A stretch of 31,565 nt of DNA, taken from positions 1-31,565 of IMG/VR virus record IMGVR_UViG_3300027791_001639. One strand, 5' to 3'. The notes below the pieces were generated by a model. That model was not told where the DNA came from. It saw only the letters and a program-made list of their open reading frames with translations, and did no database searches. The DNA is from a virus. Shown in pieces: positions 19,883 through 29,800 of this stretch. A program made the translations under genes and the position numbers. How positions within the stretch are numbered: the stretch's first letter is position 1; each line of letters begins with the position of its first letter.

Positions 19883-20693
19883 AATTGATAAGGAAATTTA
19901 TACTAAAGCTGAATGGCATCGTATCCGCGAGAAGCGTAGGCGTGAGAAAGAATCCAAGCAACTTTATATTCCTGAACAATCTGGAGAATATTTTGTATTA
20001 TGTTTAAAGCATGGTAAAAAGTATTCTTCGGAATATGTTAACCGTTTGAGTAGAATGGTAAAGAGACATACGACAGTAGATTATAAGTTTGCATGCATGA
20101 CCGATGATCCAACTGGATTAGATAAAGATATAATAGTTATACCAACACCTAGTGGATTGCCAGGATGGTGGAATAAGCCTTATATGTACAACAGAGACTT
20201 GCCTATTAAGGGAACCATACTTTATATGGATCTTGATGTTGTTATTGCAAATAACATAGATAGGCTATTTCAGTTTCAACCCGGATATTGGATTACAATT
20301 AGAGACTTTACTAGATGTATGCGTCCAGGATGGCAACAATATAATAGTAGTGTTGTTAGATTTGAAACTGGACAACTTGGACATCTATGGGATAGATTTA
20401 TTGAAAATCCGCAAGCGATACAAAAACAATATTTTGGAGACCAAGATTACTTATACCACGAGTCTGTCAAACAAGGTAAACAAGCAAGACTGTTTCCAGA
20501 TGAATGGATTATGAGTTGGAAGTGGGAAATAAGAAAGAACAGGCAGTTTGCAACTGGCGGAACAAAAGGCAATAGAAAACTTGCTGAGATTGAGAATGTT
20601 GTTCCTAGACCTGAAACTTGTATTGCTGTGTTCCACGGTGATCCTAATCCTGCAAACTGTGACGATCCTTGGGTAGTAGAGAACTGGGTATGA
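19875..20693 (+). CDS. GT-A-fold glycosyltransferase
   Basis: This 272-aa protein starts with a basic helical extension (KAEWHRIREKRRREKES) and continues with a GT-A core. The metal-binding DxD is DLD (119-121 in ILYMDLDVVIANNIDRLF) and the end has the conserved IAVFHGDPNP, which resembles GT8-like enzymes using nucleotide sugars. The acceptor is unknown; phage DNA, a virion protein or a host surface glycan are all possible. It overlaps the QueD-like gene upstream and the fpr gene downstream (ATGA), so it is part of one operon. Confidence 0.8.
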   Translation: MAKIDKEIYTKAEWHRIREKRRREKESKQLYIPEQSGEYFVLCLKHGKKYSSEYVNRLSRMVKRHTTVDYKFACMTDDPTGLDKDIIVIPTPSGLPGWWNKPYMYNRDLPIKGTILYMDLDVVIANNIDRLFQFQPGYWITIRDFTRCMRPGWQQYNSSVVRFETGQLGHLWDRFIENPQAIQKQYFGDQDYLYHESVKQGKQARLFPDEWIMSWKWEIRKNRQFATGGTKGNRKLAEIENVVPRPETCIAVFHGDPNPANCDDPWVVENWV

Positions 20694-21421
20694 ATTTAAA
20701 AGTAATTGAAGTAGAACACTATACAGAAACTTTGTTCCGTATACGTACAGAACGTCCTCGTACATTTAGATTTACAGCAGGTGAGTTTGTAATGATTGGG
20801 CTTGACAACTGGTCTGAAAAACTACAAAAGAACAAACCTATAATGAGAGCGTATAGTTTAACTAGTGGACCATACGACGAGTATTTAGAATTTTACAGTA
20901 TCAAAGTACAAGACGGCCCGCTTACAAGTAAACTACAGCACATTAAAGTAGGTGATGATATAATAGTAGGTGAAAAGCCTACAGGTACTCTTACACTTAA
21001 TAATTTAGCACTAGGCGGTAACTTATGGCTGTTAGCTACAGGCACTGGCATAGCACCGTTTATATCGCTTCTAAGAGACCCTACAACGTATGATCACTTT
21101 GATCAGATACATGTGTATTGGAGTGTACGAAAAGCTGAAGATTTAAAAGCATTTGACAGCTTCTTGCAAGAACAAGATATTAAGTACACAGCAATAGTTA
21201 CACAAGATCCAGAGTGGACAGGACATAATAAACGTATAACAACATTTATTGGAGCAGGACAAATTATACCTAATTTAGAACCTAAAGAACATAAGATTAT
21301 GATTTGTGGCAGTTTAGACTTTAACAAAGAAGTAGCTACAATGTTTGATGGTTGGGGATTTAAAGAAGGAACTAACAAAGAAGCAGGAACCTTTGTACAA
21401 GAGAAGGCATTTGTAGGTTGA
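20690..21421 (+). CDS. fpr: ferredoxin-NADP+ reductase
   Basis: This 243-aa flavoenzyme transfers electrons between NADPH and ferredoxin or flavodoxin. FAD-binding RAYSLTSGP (53-61) and GPLTSKLQ (76-83), nucleotide-binding ATGTGIAPF (116-124) and MICGSLDF are present, and the length matches bacterial Fpr (about 248). The C terminus is KAFVG rather than the EKYW type. ATG 20690 overlaps the glycosyltransferase stop. With the Fe-S genes it could keep ferredoxin-dependent reactions running during infection; no ferredoxin gene is in the window. Confidence 0.92.
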   Translation: MNLKVIEVEHYTETLFRIRTERPRTFRFTAGEFVMIGLDNWSEKLQKNKPIMRAYSLTSGPYDEYLEFYSIKVQDGPLTSKLQHIKVGDDIIVGEKPTGTLTLNNLALGGNLWLLATGTGIAPFISLLRDPTTYDHFDQIHVYWSVRKAEDLKAFDSFLQEQDIKYTAIVTQDPEWTGHNKRITTFIGAGQIIPNLEPKEHKIMICGSLDFNKEVATMFDGWGFKEGTNKEAGTFVQEKAFVG

Positions 21422-21446
21422 CATTAATTATAAAAGAGACTATAAT
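21418..21446 (+). promoter_or_regulatory. sigma70-type promoter abutting the uvsE start codon
   Basis: TTGACA (21418-21423), 17-nt spacer, TATAAT (21441-21446). Transcription should start around 21452-21453, on the ATG at 21452, so the uvsE message is predicted to be leaderless. Confidence 0.83.
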
Positions 21447-21451
21447 AAGTT

Positions 21452-22552
21452 ATGAATAATATAAAACGTATAGGCTTTGCATGTAAATACATGCACCCAG
21501 ATCAAACACAGAAGAAGAAAGTGCTTGAAGAAATACAACGCCCACTAAATACTCGTAGTACAACAGTACAATGGCTTAACCGTCAGACTACTGAAGTTGC
21601 TGAGCAACGTTTGTGGGAACTAATGGAACATAACATTCAGTCATACTACAATTTGATTGAATACGTAGGAGGACTACCTAATGAACTTAGAATGGTACGA
21701 CTTGGTAGCGATTGTCTTCCTGTCTATACCCAGCGTGACTGGTCTTACTTTTGGCAGTTACCTGATGTACGTAATTACTGCGCAACGCACTTTGCAAGGG
21801 TCGGTACACTTGCTCGTTCCTTGGATGTTCGGCTTAGTATGCATCCTGGTCAGTTTACTGTGCTTGCGAGTGATAATCCAGATATTGTAGATAGGAGCGT
21901 AGAAGAATTTGAATATCACACCGATGTCATACGCTGGATGGGATACGGGCGTACCTTCCAAGACTTTAAGTGCAACGTCCATATATCAGGCAGGCAAGGT
22001 CCAGCCGGTATCAAACACGCAGTCAACAACAGACTTTCTCCGGAGGCGAGAAACGTTATTACGATCGAGAACGACGAAAACAAGTGGGGCATCCAAGACA
22101 GCCTCGAACTTGTCGACACCTGTGCTCTCGTACTTGACGTACACCATCACTGGTGCCGCGAAGGTGAATATATACTTCCCACCGACGATAGATATAAACG
22201 CATAGTAGATAGTTGGCGAGGTGTACGTCCTGCAATGCATTACAGCTACAGCAGAACAGAACACTTGCCTGAAGGCTTTGCACACGACACTATGCTACAC
22301 TTTCCAGACTTGCTAGAAGCAGGACATAAAAAAGGCAAACTACGAGCGCACAGTGACTACTATCCTAATCAGCTTGTGAATGACTGGGCACTAAGTTTTT
22401 TACCTTACACAGATATTATGTGTGAGAGCAAATGCAAGAACTTAGCTAGTATCGCTCTATATAAATACAATACGGAGAAGAAGAATGAGTTATCTAAACA
22501 AAATGTACGGACGCAAACAACCAAACGACCAACCTTCGCCTACTGCGAATAA
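21452..22552 (+). CDS. uvsE: UV damage endonuclease UvsE/UvdE
   Basis: This 366-aa TIM-barrel nuclease nicks DNA 5' to UV photoproducts. Recognisable metal-site and family motifs are IGFACKYMH at the start, LSMHPGQF, IENDENKWG, LDVHHHWCREGEY, AMHYSYSR and AHSDYYPNQ. The first 12 residues are needed for the barrel's first strand, so the ATG at 21452 is the likely start even though it has no room for a ribosome-binding site. The stretch 21961-22140 has about 50% GC by my count, above its surroundings. The last 68 nt overlap the next gene. Confidence 0.93.
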   Translation: MNNIKRIGFACKYMHPDQTQKKKVLEEIQRPLNTRSTTVQWLNRQTTEVAEQRLWELMEHNIQSYYNLIEYVGGLPNELRMVRLGSDCLPVYTQRDWSYFWQLPDVRNYCATHFARVGTLARSLDVRLSMHPGQFTVLASDNPDIVDRSVEEFEYHTDVIRWMGYGRTFQDFKCNVHISGRQGPAGIKHAVNNRLSPEARNVITIENDENKWGIQDSLELVDTCALVLDVHHHWCREGEYILPTDDRYKRIVDSWRGVRPAMHYSYSRTEHLPEGFAHDTMLHFPDLLEAGHKKGKLRAHSDYYPNQLVNDWALSFLPYTDIMCESKCKNLASIALYKYNTEKKNELSKQNVRTQTTKRPTFAYCE

Positions 22553-22775
22553 AAATCCAAATAGAGTATCAGGCGGACTTAAAGGTCAAGGTGTTGACCA
22601 TATTGTAATGGTAAGCGAAGACGGTGCAGAAAACCAAATTCCTACACAGCGATATGTGCAAAGTTTAGAAGATCAAATCCGTAAGCAAAGATCTGCTATT
22701 ACAGTTTTAGAACGTAAACTAGCAAGACAAACAAAAACATTAGAGAGTTTAGACACTTTCGTAAGGAGTAGATAA
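22485..22775 (+). CDS. 96-aa coiled-coil hypothetical protein
   Basis: The N-terminal half is polar and Asn/Pro/Gln-rich (NKMYGRKQPNDQPSP), followed by VDHIVMVSEDGAENQIPTQRYV. The C-terminal 45 residues form a coiled coil (LEDQIRKQRSAITVLERKL). GGAGAAG precedes the ATG, inside the 3' end of uvsE. Its stop shares a base with the next ATG. No family is recognised. Confidence 0.65.
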   Translation: MSYLNKMYGRKQPNDQPSPTANKNPNRVSGGLKGQGVDHIVMVSEDGAENQIPTQRYVQSLEDQIRKQRSAITVLERKLARQTKTLESLDTFVRSR

Positions 22776-22960
22776 TGTATATAGATAGTGGTAAAGACTT
22801 ATCAATTGATAAAATTGTAAGCCCACGTCCTGATAAAAGTGGGCCCGGGGCAAACATGAGAACACAAGTTCCAGTAAAACAATCGACAAAATTAAAAGCA
22901 TCAAAGGTAGCAATGAAAACAACAGGTGCTGTTACAGCTAAAGGAGAGAAGTATGCTTAA
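22775..22960 (+). CDS. 61-aa basic hypothetical protein
   Basis: This Lys/Pro-rich, probably disordered protein (SPRPDKSGPGANMRTQVPVK) starts at an ATG sharing its A with the preceding TAA (TAATG). It overlaps the following membrane protein gene by 8 nt. No function can be assigned. Confidence 0.55.
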   Translation: MYIDSGKDLSIDKIVSPRPDKSGPGANMRTQVPVKQSTKLKASKVAMKTTGAVTAKGEKYA

Positions 22961-23117
22961 ATCATGGATTAATTCAAGACTTAAAGAGCGTACATCTTGG
23001 GATGGCGCAGCATTAGTTGCACTAGGAATTATGGTATTATTTTTAGCGCCTCTAGCTAAAATAGCTGCTGGCCTTGCTATTGTATACGGCGCCTGGACCA
23101 TTTGGAAAAAGGACTAA
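22953..23117 (+). CDS. 54-aa small membrane protein
   Basis: A basic start (MLKSWINSRLKERTSWDG) leads into two hydrophobic segments (AALVALGIMVLFLAPLAKI and AAGLAIVYGAWTIW) and ends KKD. GGAGA precedes the ATG at 22953. The pattern R-x-KERTS-DG and GAWT-x-KK fits small membrane proteins of T4-like marine phages. It ends 1 nt before the second A-type carrier. Confidence 0.65.
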   Translation: MLKSWINSRLKERTSWDGAALVALGIMVLFLAPLAKIAAGLAIVYGAWTIWKKD

Positions 23118-23118
23118 A

Positions 23119-23481
23119 ATGAATATTTGTACACTAACAGATACAGCAAAAGCACAAATTGATAGCATATGTCAAGAAAATAACAGTTATGCGGTTAGCC
23201 TTAACTTAAAGGGCGGAGGCTGTGCAGGCTTTGAATACGATTGGGAAACTGTAGCAACAGAGGCTGATGTAGTAGAAGGCGATGTAGTTATTGATTCTAA
23301 CACAGGTAAATTTGTAGTTGGTGCAACAGCAGTGATGTTCATGATAGGAACTGAAATAGATTATGTTAAAAATATAATGGGTGCAACTTTTGAAGTTAAT
23401 AACCCTAATGCACAATCAGCATGCGGCTGCGGAGTTAGTGTAAACTTTGATGTAGACAAACTATCAATGCCAGCAATTTAA
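23119..23481 (+). CDS. second A-type Fe-S carrier (HesB/ErpA-like)
   Basis: This 120-aa protein is a second A-type carrier with Cys35 (GGGCAGFEY), Cys102 and Cys104 (SACGCGVSV). It differs considerably from the IscA at 11483-11809 and resembles the HesB-like proteins reported in marine phages. The start ATG 23119 follows the preceding stop directly. Two carriers plus IscU and Nfu form a broad Fe-S delivery set. It overlaps the convergent zinc-ribbon gene by 4 nt. Confidence 0.9.
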   Translation: MNICTLTDTAKAQIDSICQENNSYAVSLNLKGGGCAGFEYDWETVATEADVVEGDVVIDSNTGKFVVGATAVMFMIGTEIDYVKNIMGATFEVNNPNAQSACGCGVSVNFDVDKLSMPAI

Positions 23482-23765
23482 AGTTTACTTATAGGTATAT
23501 TACTACTAGCAGGCAAATCCCACATTTGTTTCTTTTCTACACCCTTTTTTTGAGCAAAAACCTTACTATCGCAATTCTTGCATACGTGAAAGTAATTATT
23601 ACTTAGACGTTTAGGATCCATACTCCCTCTAAGCCGATTAAACTCCGCATCACAGCTATCACACTTAAATACAGCAACAGTTTGACTTCGTTTATATGTA
23701 TGTTCTGCGCCTAGTTTGCTCTTGCGTACATGTGTAGTCTTTTTTGTGTATTCTTTTATGAACAT
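23478..23765 (-). CDS. 95-aa zinc-ribbon protein
   Basis: Two CxxC knuckles, CDSC (residues about 35-38) and CKNC (about 62-65), define a zinc ribbon in a basic protein with the flanking block RGSMDPKRLSNNYFHVC and the end WDLPASSNIPISKL. The N terminus is basic (MFIKEYTKKTTHVRKSK). Such ribbons occur in nucleic-acid-binding and HNH-associated proteins, but no nuclease residues are obvious. The start codon abuts a TAAATA box, so it is predicted to be leaderless. It is the only minus-strand gene in this part. Confidence 0.75.
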   Translation of the reverse strand: MFIKEYTKKTTHVRKSKLGAEHTYKRSQTVAVFKCDSCDAEFNRLRGSMDPKRLSNNYFHVCKNCDSKVFAQKKGVEKKQMWDLPASSNIPISKL

Positions 23766-23769
23766 ACTG

Positions 23770-23775
23770 TATTTA
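23770..23775 (-). promoter_or_regulatory. late-type promoter box (TAAATA), minus strand
   Basis: Minus-strand TAAATACAGTATG, identical to the boxes before the cyclase and nfu genes. The predicted transcription start falls on the ATG at 23765. Confidence 0.55.
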
Positions 23776-23798
23776 CATTAAGATTATAAAAGTAAACG

Positions 23799-23805
23799 AT
23801 AAATA
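23799..23805 (+). promoter_or_regulatory. late-type promoter box (ATAAATA) for the giant virion protein
   Basis: GATAAATA precedes a leader of about 35 nt containing TTGGAG at 23833-23838, before ATG 23846. Confidence 0.55.
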
Positions 23806-23845
23806 TGTTATAGCAATGGTAATTTACCAACTTTGGAGCAATTAA

Positions 23846-26800
23846 ATGGCAAAACAAGATGTAAACATTGGTGTTGAAGGTAATGACGGCACCGGCGATA
23901 GTATTAGAGAATCCTTTCGTAAAGTAAACGAAAACTTCCAGGAACTTTATGCAGTATTTGGGCAAGGTGGACAGATTGGATTTACAACCCTAGGAGATAC
24001 TCCAAATACATTAGAGGGTAGTAAAATAATTACTACAAACTCTACAGGTACAGCAGTTATTTACAGTACTATTGGAAGTGATACAGACCTAGGATCTGCA
24101 ACCGATAGTGTTACTGTTGACACAACAAGTGTACCGGGTAAGATTATATTATCAACTGCATTCAGTGCGATAGTTGATGATAAAGTTAAACCAACCTTTG
24201 GCGCACACGTTGACGCAGCTGGAAATGCACTAGCAGGTGTTGCTGTAACTGAAAGTGCAGCAACCAGTTTAAATAACCAACCAGGCAGAACAACTACTTA
24301 TACTATTGATGATCTTGTTATTACAAGAGGCTATGCTGATAGAAGATATATTACCAGTGGGCTACCAATAAGAATTGCGGCAGAGCCAGCTGCAAGAACA
24401 CAATATGTTAAAACAATTAGTTCATATGTAACCGGAAACCTGTTTATTACCGGTCATGGGTATGACAGTGGGGCAAACGGAACAGGATTTATATTCCAAG
24501 CAGAAGACACTGATCCAACAGGCTTAGTAAGTGGTACAACATATTATATTAGATATGCAACTGATGACCAATTAAGTGTGTTTGCAAATAAAGAAGAGGC
24601 TGTAACCGAAGATGCAGATGCAGCAGCAGCAAACAAAATTTCAGTGTCAGGCACAATTGCCGTATCAGATACACACACTATTACTGATGCAGGTTTTGAC
24701 AGCACACTTGAAGGTAATTTCCTTAAAGACGTAGGTATGCCACGCGAAAGTATTGTTAGACGACAGGGCGATACAATGGCCGGTGATCTTTTTCTAAATG
24801 ATCATCCTGGAGACTTAAAAGGTCAAGGCGCTCCTAATGGACCAGAAGATTTACAGGCAGCAACAAAATTTTATGTTGATAATACAGCATACAGTTCACC
24901 AGAAGTTTTAAGTGTTAGTACAATCGGTGATGACACAATGCAGGGAGTTCCGTCTGGTAAAGAAGGAACTTCAGACATCTACGCATTTAGAACAATTAAT
25001 GCAGCCGCCCGAAGAGCAGAAGAATTAATTAAAACAGCGCCAGAAGAGCCAGGGCCGTATTTTCAAACACTAGCACATACAACAGGTGGTGCTACTACTG
25101 ATTGTGTTGTTAATACACAAGGCGTAGAAAACGGTGTTGCACCAATTACAAATGCAACTTTAAAATTAAACAAAGATTTTTTAATAGCAGAAACATCAGC
25201 ATACTTAAAATTTACATATCCTAATTTTGTATATAATGTAGATACATGTAAAAGAGATTTAGGATTAATAATTGACAGTTTAAGAATTGATGCTAATAGA
25301 GGTAATAACGCAAACAGTTTAACAAGAACAGCAGCTGAAAGATATTACTCAAGCGTAAGTGGTAGGATTGCAATTACAACTCAATTAAAGCAAACCAAAG
25401 ACGGTTTTAGATTTTTAGGCGAAATTATAAATGATGCTGTATTACAAAATGTGAAATTAAATACAAAGCCGTTGTTGTCAACTAATGCTGGCCTAACAGC
25501 ATACGATGGAACAAACCCAGCACAAGCACAAACTCAAAGTGATCACGGATTAAAAGACGGAAACATAATTGAATTCTTTGACGTTAGTGGTGGACAGGCA
25601 ACTATTAACGGACAGTTTATATACGTTAAAGTTATTAATACATCTACCATAGAACTATTTACAGACGTTGCATTAACTATACCTTTCGATAACCAAGCAT
25701 ATGGTAGCTACGGCGGCGTTGGTAGTTTTGGATTAAGATATCAAACTAAGTTCCGACAAGACGCAACCGGTACACAAGTTAGTGATGGTAGTGGCGGCGG
25801 TGCAGAACCAAACACAGCTGCAGGTATTGCAAACAATGTTGTATTATTAAACAACATTATTGAAAACGGAATTGACGTAGGTGCAGATATTGTTTTTGGT
25901 AGTAGATATTTCTTAACTGTTGATAATAACACAAGCGGATTTATAGATCAAACTAACCCTGATAACGTTGATGCACTACCAGGTAAAGTTATTAAAGGTA
26001 AGCGTTCAGGTGCTGTTGGTAGAATTATTCAGTTTGCACAAACTACAAATGAAACTACCTTCTTCATGCAGCTGTTAGAGCCAAAGGAATTTGATGCAAC
26101 ACAAGATAACGCAACACAGGCTCCGGGCGAAGAACTTGAAATGGGTAACTTTGTAAAAGCTAAACAAGTTACAATTAGAATTGAGTCAGGCATCTACGAA
26201 GAAGATTATCCAATTAGACTTCCTAACAACGTATCACTTAAAGGTGATGAATTTAGACGAGTAATTATACGTCCTAAGAAACGTGTATCACAAAGTAAAT
26301 GGGCACAGACATACTTTTATAGAGATAAAGAATTTGACGGTAATACTCTACTTACAACAGGTACTCCTTTTACTAACCAGTCTGGAGAAGTAACAGGATT
26401 CTTTGGTTTTAACTATCTTACAACTAACACAAGAGCTATTAATGTAGGATCAAATGTAACTAACTTAGGAAAATATAATAAATCCGCAAGTATTGTAAAG
26501 TCAAACAAAGAATTTGTTATTGATGAAGTTATTGCATTTATTAATCGTACATACGTTAATTCTAGTGTCCACACATATGTCGGTGGTACTGTATCAAATG
26601 CAATTACTATAACAGCAGGAAGTGTTCAAAGAGACGTTACAAATGCAACATATAATCCTGATACAGGTGTTATGGAAATTACAATAGGTTCACATAGCTT
26701 TACAGCTAGTGATACTGTTACAATAGCTACAAATTCATTAACATTTACTTGTAGTGCAGATGGAAACGCAACTAATCATACATATCCAAGAGTAGGAGAC

Positions 26801-29800
26801 CCTGCTGATAATACAGCTATAGCAATATCAGCAGTAACTGGTACTACTATTACTGTAAACGTAGGTGTTCAAGGTACTTTCACTTATAACGAAGCAAAAT
26901 GTCGTAGAGATACAGGTTACGTTATTAATGGATTAATTAAAGATTTACAAAGAGGCGGCAGAGAATTTGCACTAGAAAATCAAGGCGAATATTTTGCAGG
27001 ATTTGTAGGTGGCGGATTTGCCGGACAAGAAACAGAAACAGCAGCTGCAATAGGATATATTAGTACACTGATTGCACAATTACTTGCAGGGACAGCACCA
27101 ACAAAAAGTGCAGGTACACAATTTGATCCAGATATTTCGCAAGGTGCGTCAACAACAACTTGGGCATCGGGTGTTAGCTATACACAAGGCGACTTCGTTG
27201 TAAGAAGTCCTGGTAGCGGACCAAGATATTACAGAGCAACTACAACACACACTTCTGTAGCAGGCGATGAAGTAATTGAAATAGGAACTGGTAATACTAT
27301 ACTTACTGAGGACAAATGGCTTGAAGTTACTAATGACATATCACTAGTTGGACAGTTAATTGATATTGTACAATATCCGTTAGAAAACCCAAGTTTATTT
27401 AATCCACCAAAACGCAACGATGAAATGGATGTGTTCTTAATGGACGATGCGACTATTGTTCGTAACGTAACAGTACAAGGACATGGCGGATTTATGTGTG
27501 TGCTTGATCCAGATGGACAGGTATTAACTAAATCACCATATATCCAAACAGCATCAAGTTTCTCTTTAAGTGCAAACAAGAAAGCATTTAGAGGTGGTAT
27601 GTATGTTGATGCCTACACTGGTAACATACCAATGCGTATTATTGGCAACAGTGGAAACTCAACAGACGTTAGTATTAGTGGCGGTAATGTAACATTAAGT
27701 GCATTTGCTATTGGTGTAGAAAGTTTAGATGTTGGCGGCGAACCTCAAGGACTAAAACTAAGAATTCCACAATTACCTGCGCCATTCTACTTTGAAGGAA
27801 TACGTTATCAGATTAATGCTATTTCAAACTATGATAGCGGAACTGGTAGAGCAATTCTTTATCTAGATCCAAACAGTAATGGTGGAACTGGTTATACTAA
27901 ATCAGACACAGACTTACCAGGTGCGGCTGGTCACAATGCACAAGACACTGTACAAGACATATTCTTACAAACAGCTGGTAATAGAAGTATACTAGGAAAT
28001 GACTTTACACAAATTAACGATTTAGGTTACGGACTTGTAACTAACAACGGTGCATTTTCTGAAATGGTTAGTATGTTTACATACTACACACACGTGGCAT
28101 ACTATGCAGCTAACGGTTCTGAAATTAGATCACTAAACGGTTCTAATGGTTATGGTAACTTTGGTTTAGTTGCTGAAGGTGCTGATCCAAACGAAATTCC
28201 GGATCAGGTAACAACACTACGCGATACTAACCAATCCATAAAAGCATTTACATATGCAACAGGTGGGTTTACTAATGCAATAACAGATACAAGTTTCACA
28301 GCATATGACTTTAGAGAAAGACCATTAAAAAATAGTTTTGTTTTTATTGATCATGCAACAGCAGGACCACTTAACTACAAAATTACAAACGTAGCAAATT
28401 TATCTACACCAAATAATGATGGCGATTCAGGAGCAGATGGTTCTCCGGTTGTAACAGGTATTAATGCACTTGATGCAACAATCGGTGGAGGAAATGGCTT
28501 CACAGGAACACCTCCAAGTGGAAGCGGAATATTTTCAAATATTGTTCAGAAGTCAGCTTCTGGAACTGGTACAGGTGCAAAGTTTAATGTAACTATGGTA
28601 TCAGGAACACCTACAATTACACTAGCAAATAGCGGTTCAGCGTTTTCTATAAATGACGATGTTGTAATTGGCGGTGCTAATATAGGCGGAGTCGACGGAA
28701 CAAACGACCTTACTGTTAAAGTTTCATTAGTATACGAAACAACTACAGGAACATTTAGTAATGACGTTTACCGACTTACTATCCAAGAAGCAGCTAGTAA
28801 CAATGACTTCTTTGGTTCTTTACAAGAAGCAATTGCACATGATAGTATTATTGAATACAGACACGGTGAAACTTTATTGTTTGACGGTGTTAACAGCCAA
28901 AACATTACAGAACGTCCTAGTACAGCAATAAACTTTGACGAAAGTGATTTACAAACTTATCGTAGTACAGGATTCACTACAAAAGACGATCAAAACTTAG
29001 ATCTAACTGGTACTCAAATTAAAGCTGTTTTTGATACTGACTTTAAGTATGTGCCAATAACATTAGATCCTTTAACAAACGCTACAAACGCTTCGTTAGT
29101 AGGTGGTACTGGTACGATGGGTGCAGCAACAACAGATACGTATTTGACTGTTAGTGGACTATCAACTGTTAACGCAGCTAGAATTGTTCAAGATTCTACA
29201 GATGCTTCAGGACAAACAATTTTAAATCCAGGTGATGGTGGTTATGGCGGCGGTATGATATTTACATACGGTTCAAGAACACTACAGGTTATTGAATATG
29301 GTGCTGTTTATAGCGGATCAGTAACAACATTAACTGTAGACGGCGGCACAAACGAAGTAACTATTAACACTACGGCTGCACACAATCTAGTTAACGGCAA
29401 CAAAATAATATTTACAGGGTTGCAAGGAACAACACAGTTAAATGGTGTAGAAAAATGGATTGGTGATGTAACTTCAAATGAATTTGTTTTATATGATGAT
29501 GCAGGACAAACAACAGCAACAAATGGCAGTACGTTTACAGCACATGTTGGTGGCTCAGGCACCTGGACTAAACTCGATAGTCCATACTATATTAAAACAC
29601 AAGCTATAGGTGCAAGTGATGTTACTGGAGTTACAACTAATAATATTGGAACTATTTCTACAGTAAGAAATGTTTATGCAGGTATACAAGGCGGAACAAC
29701 AGCTGAAATTACTATTGCTATTTCGTTACTACGTGCAACAGGGCATGACTTTACTGAGATCGGTACAGGCGGATTTAATACAAGTAACTATCCTAACGTT

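Noticed and set aside
21909-22285. Several open frames on both strands within uvsE
   Set aside because: They arise from the GC-rich patch with few stop codons; uvsE motifs run through the region in one frame.
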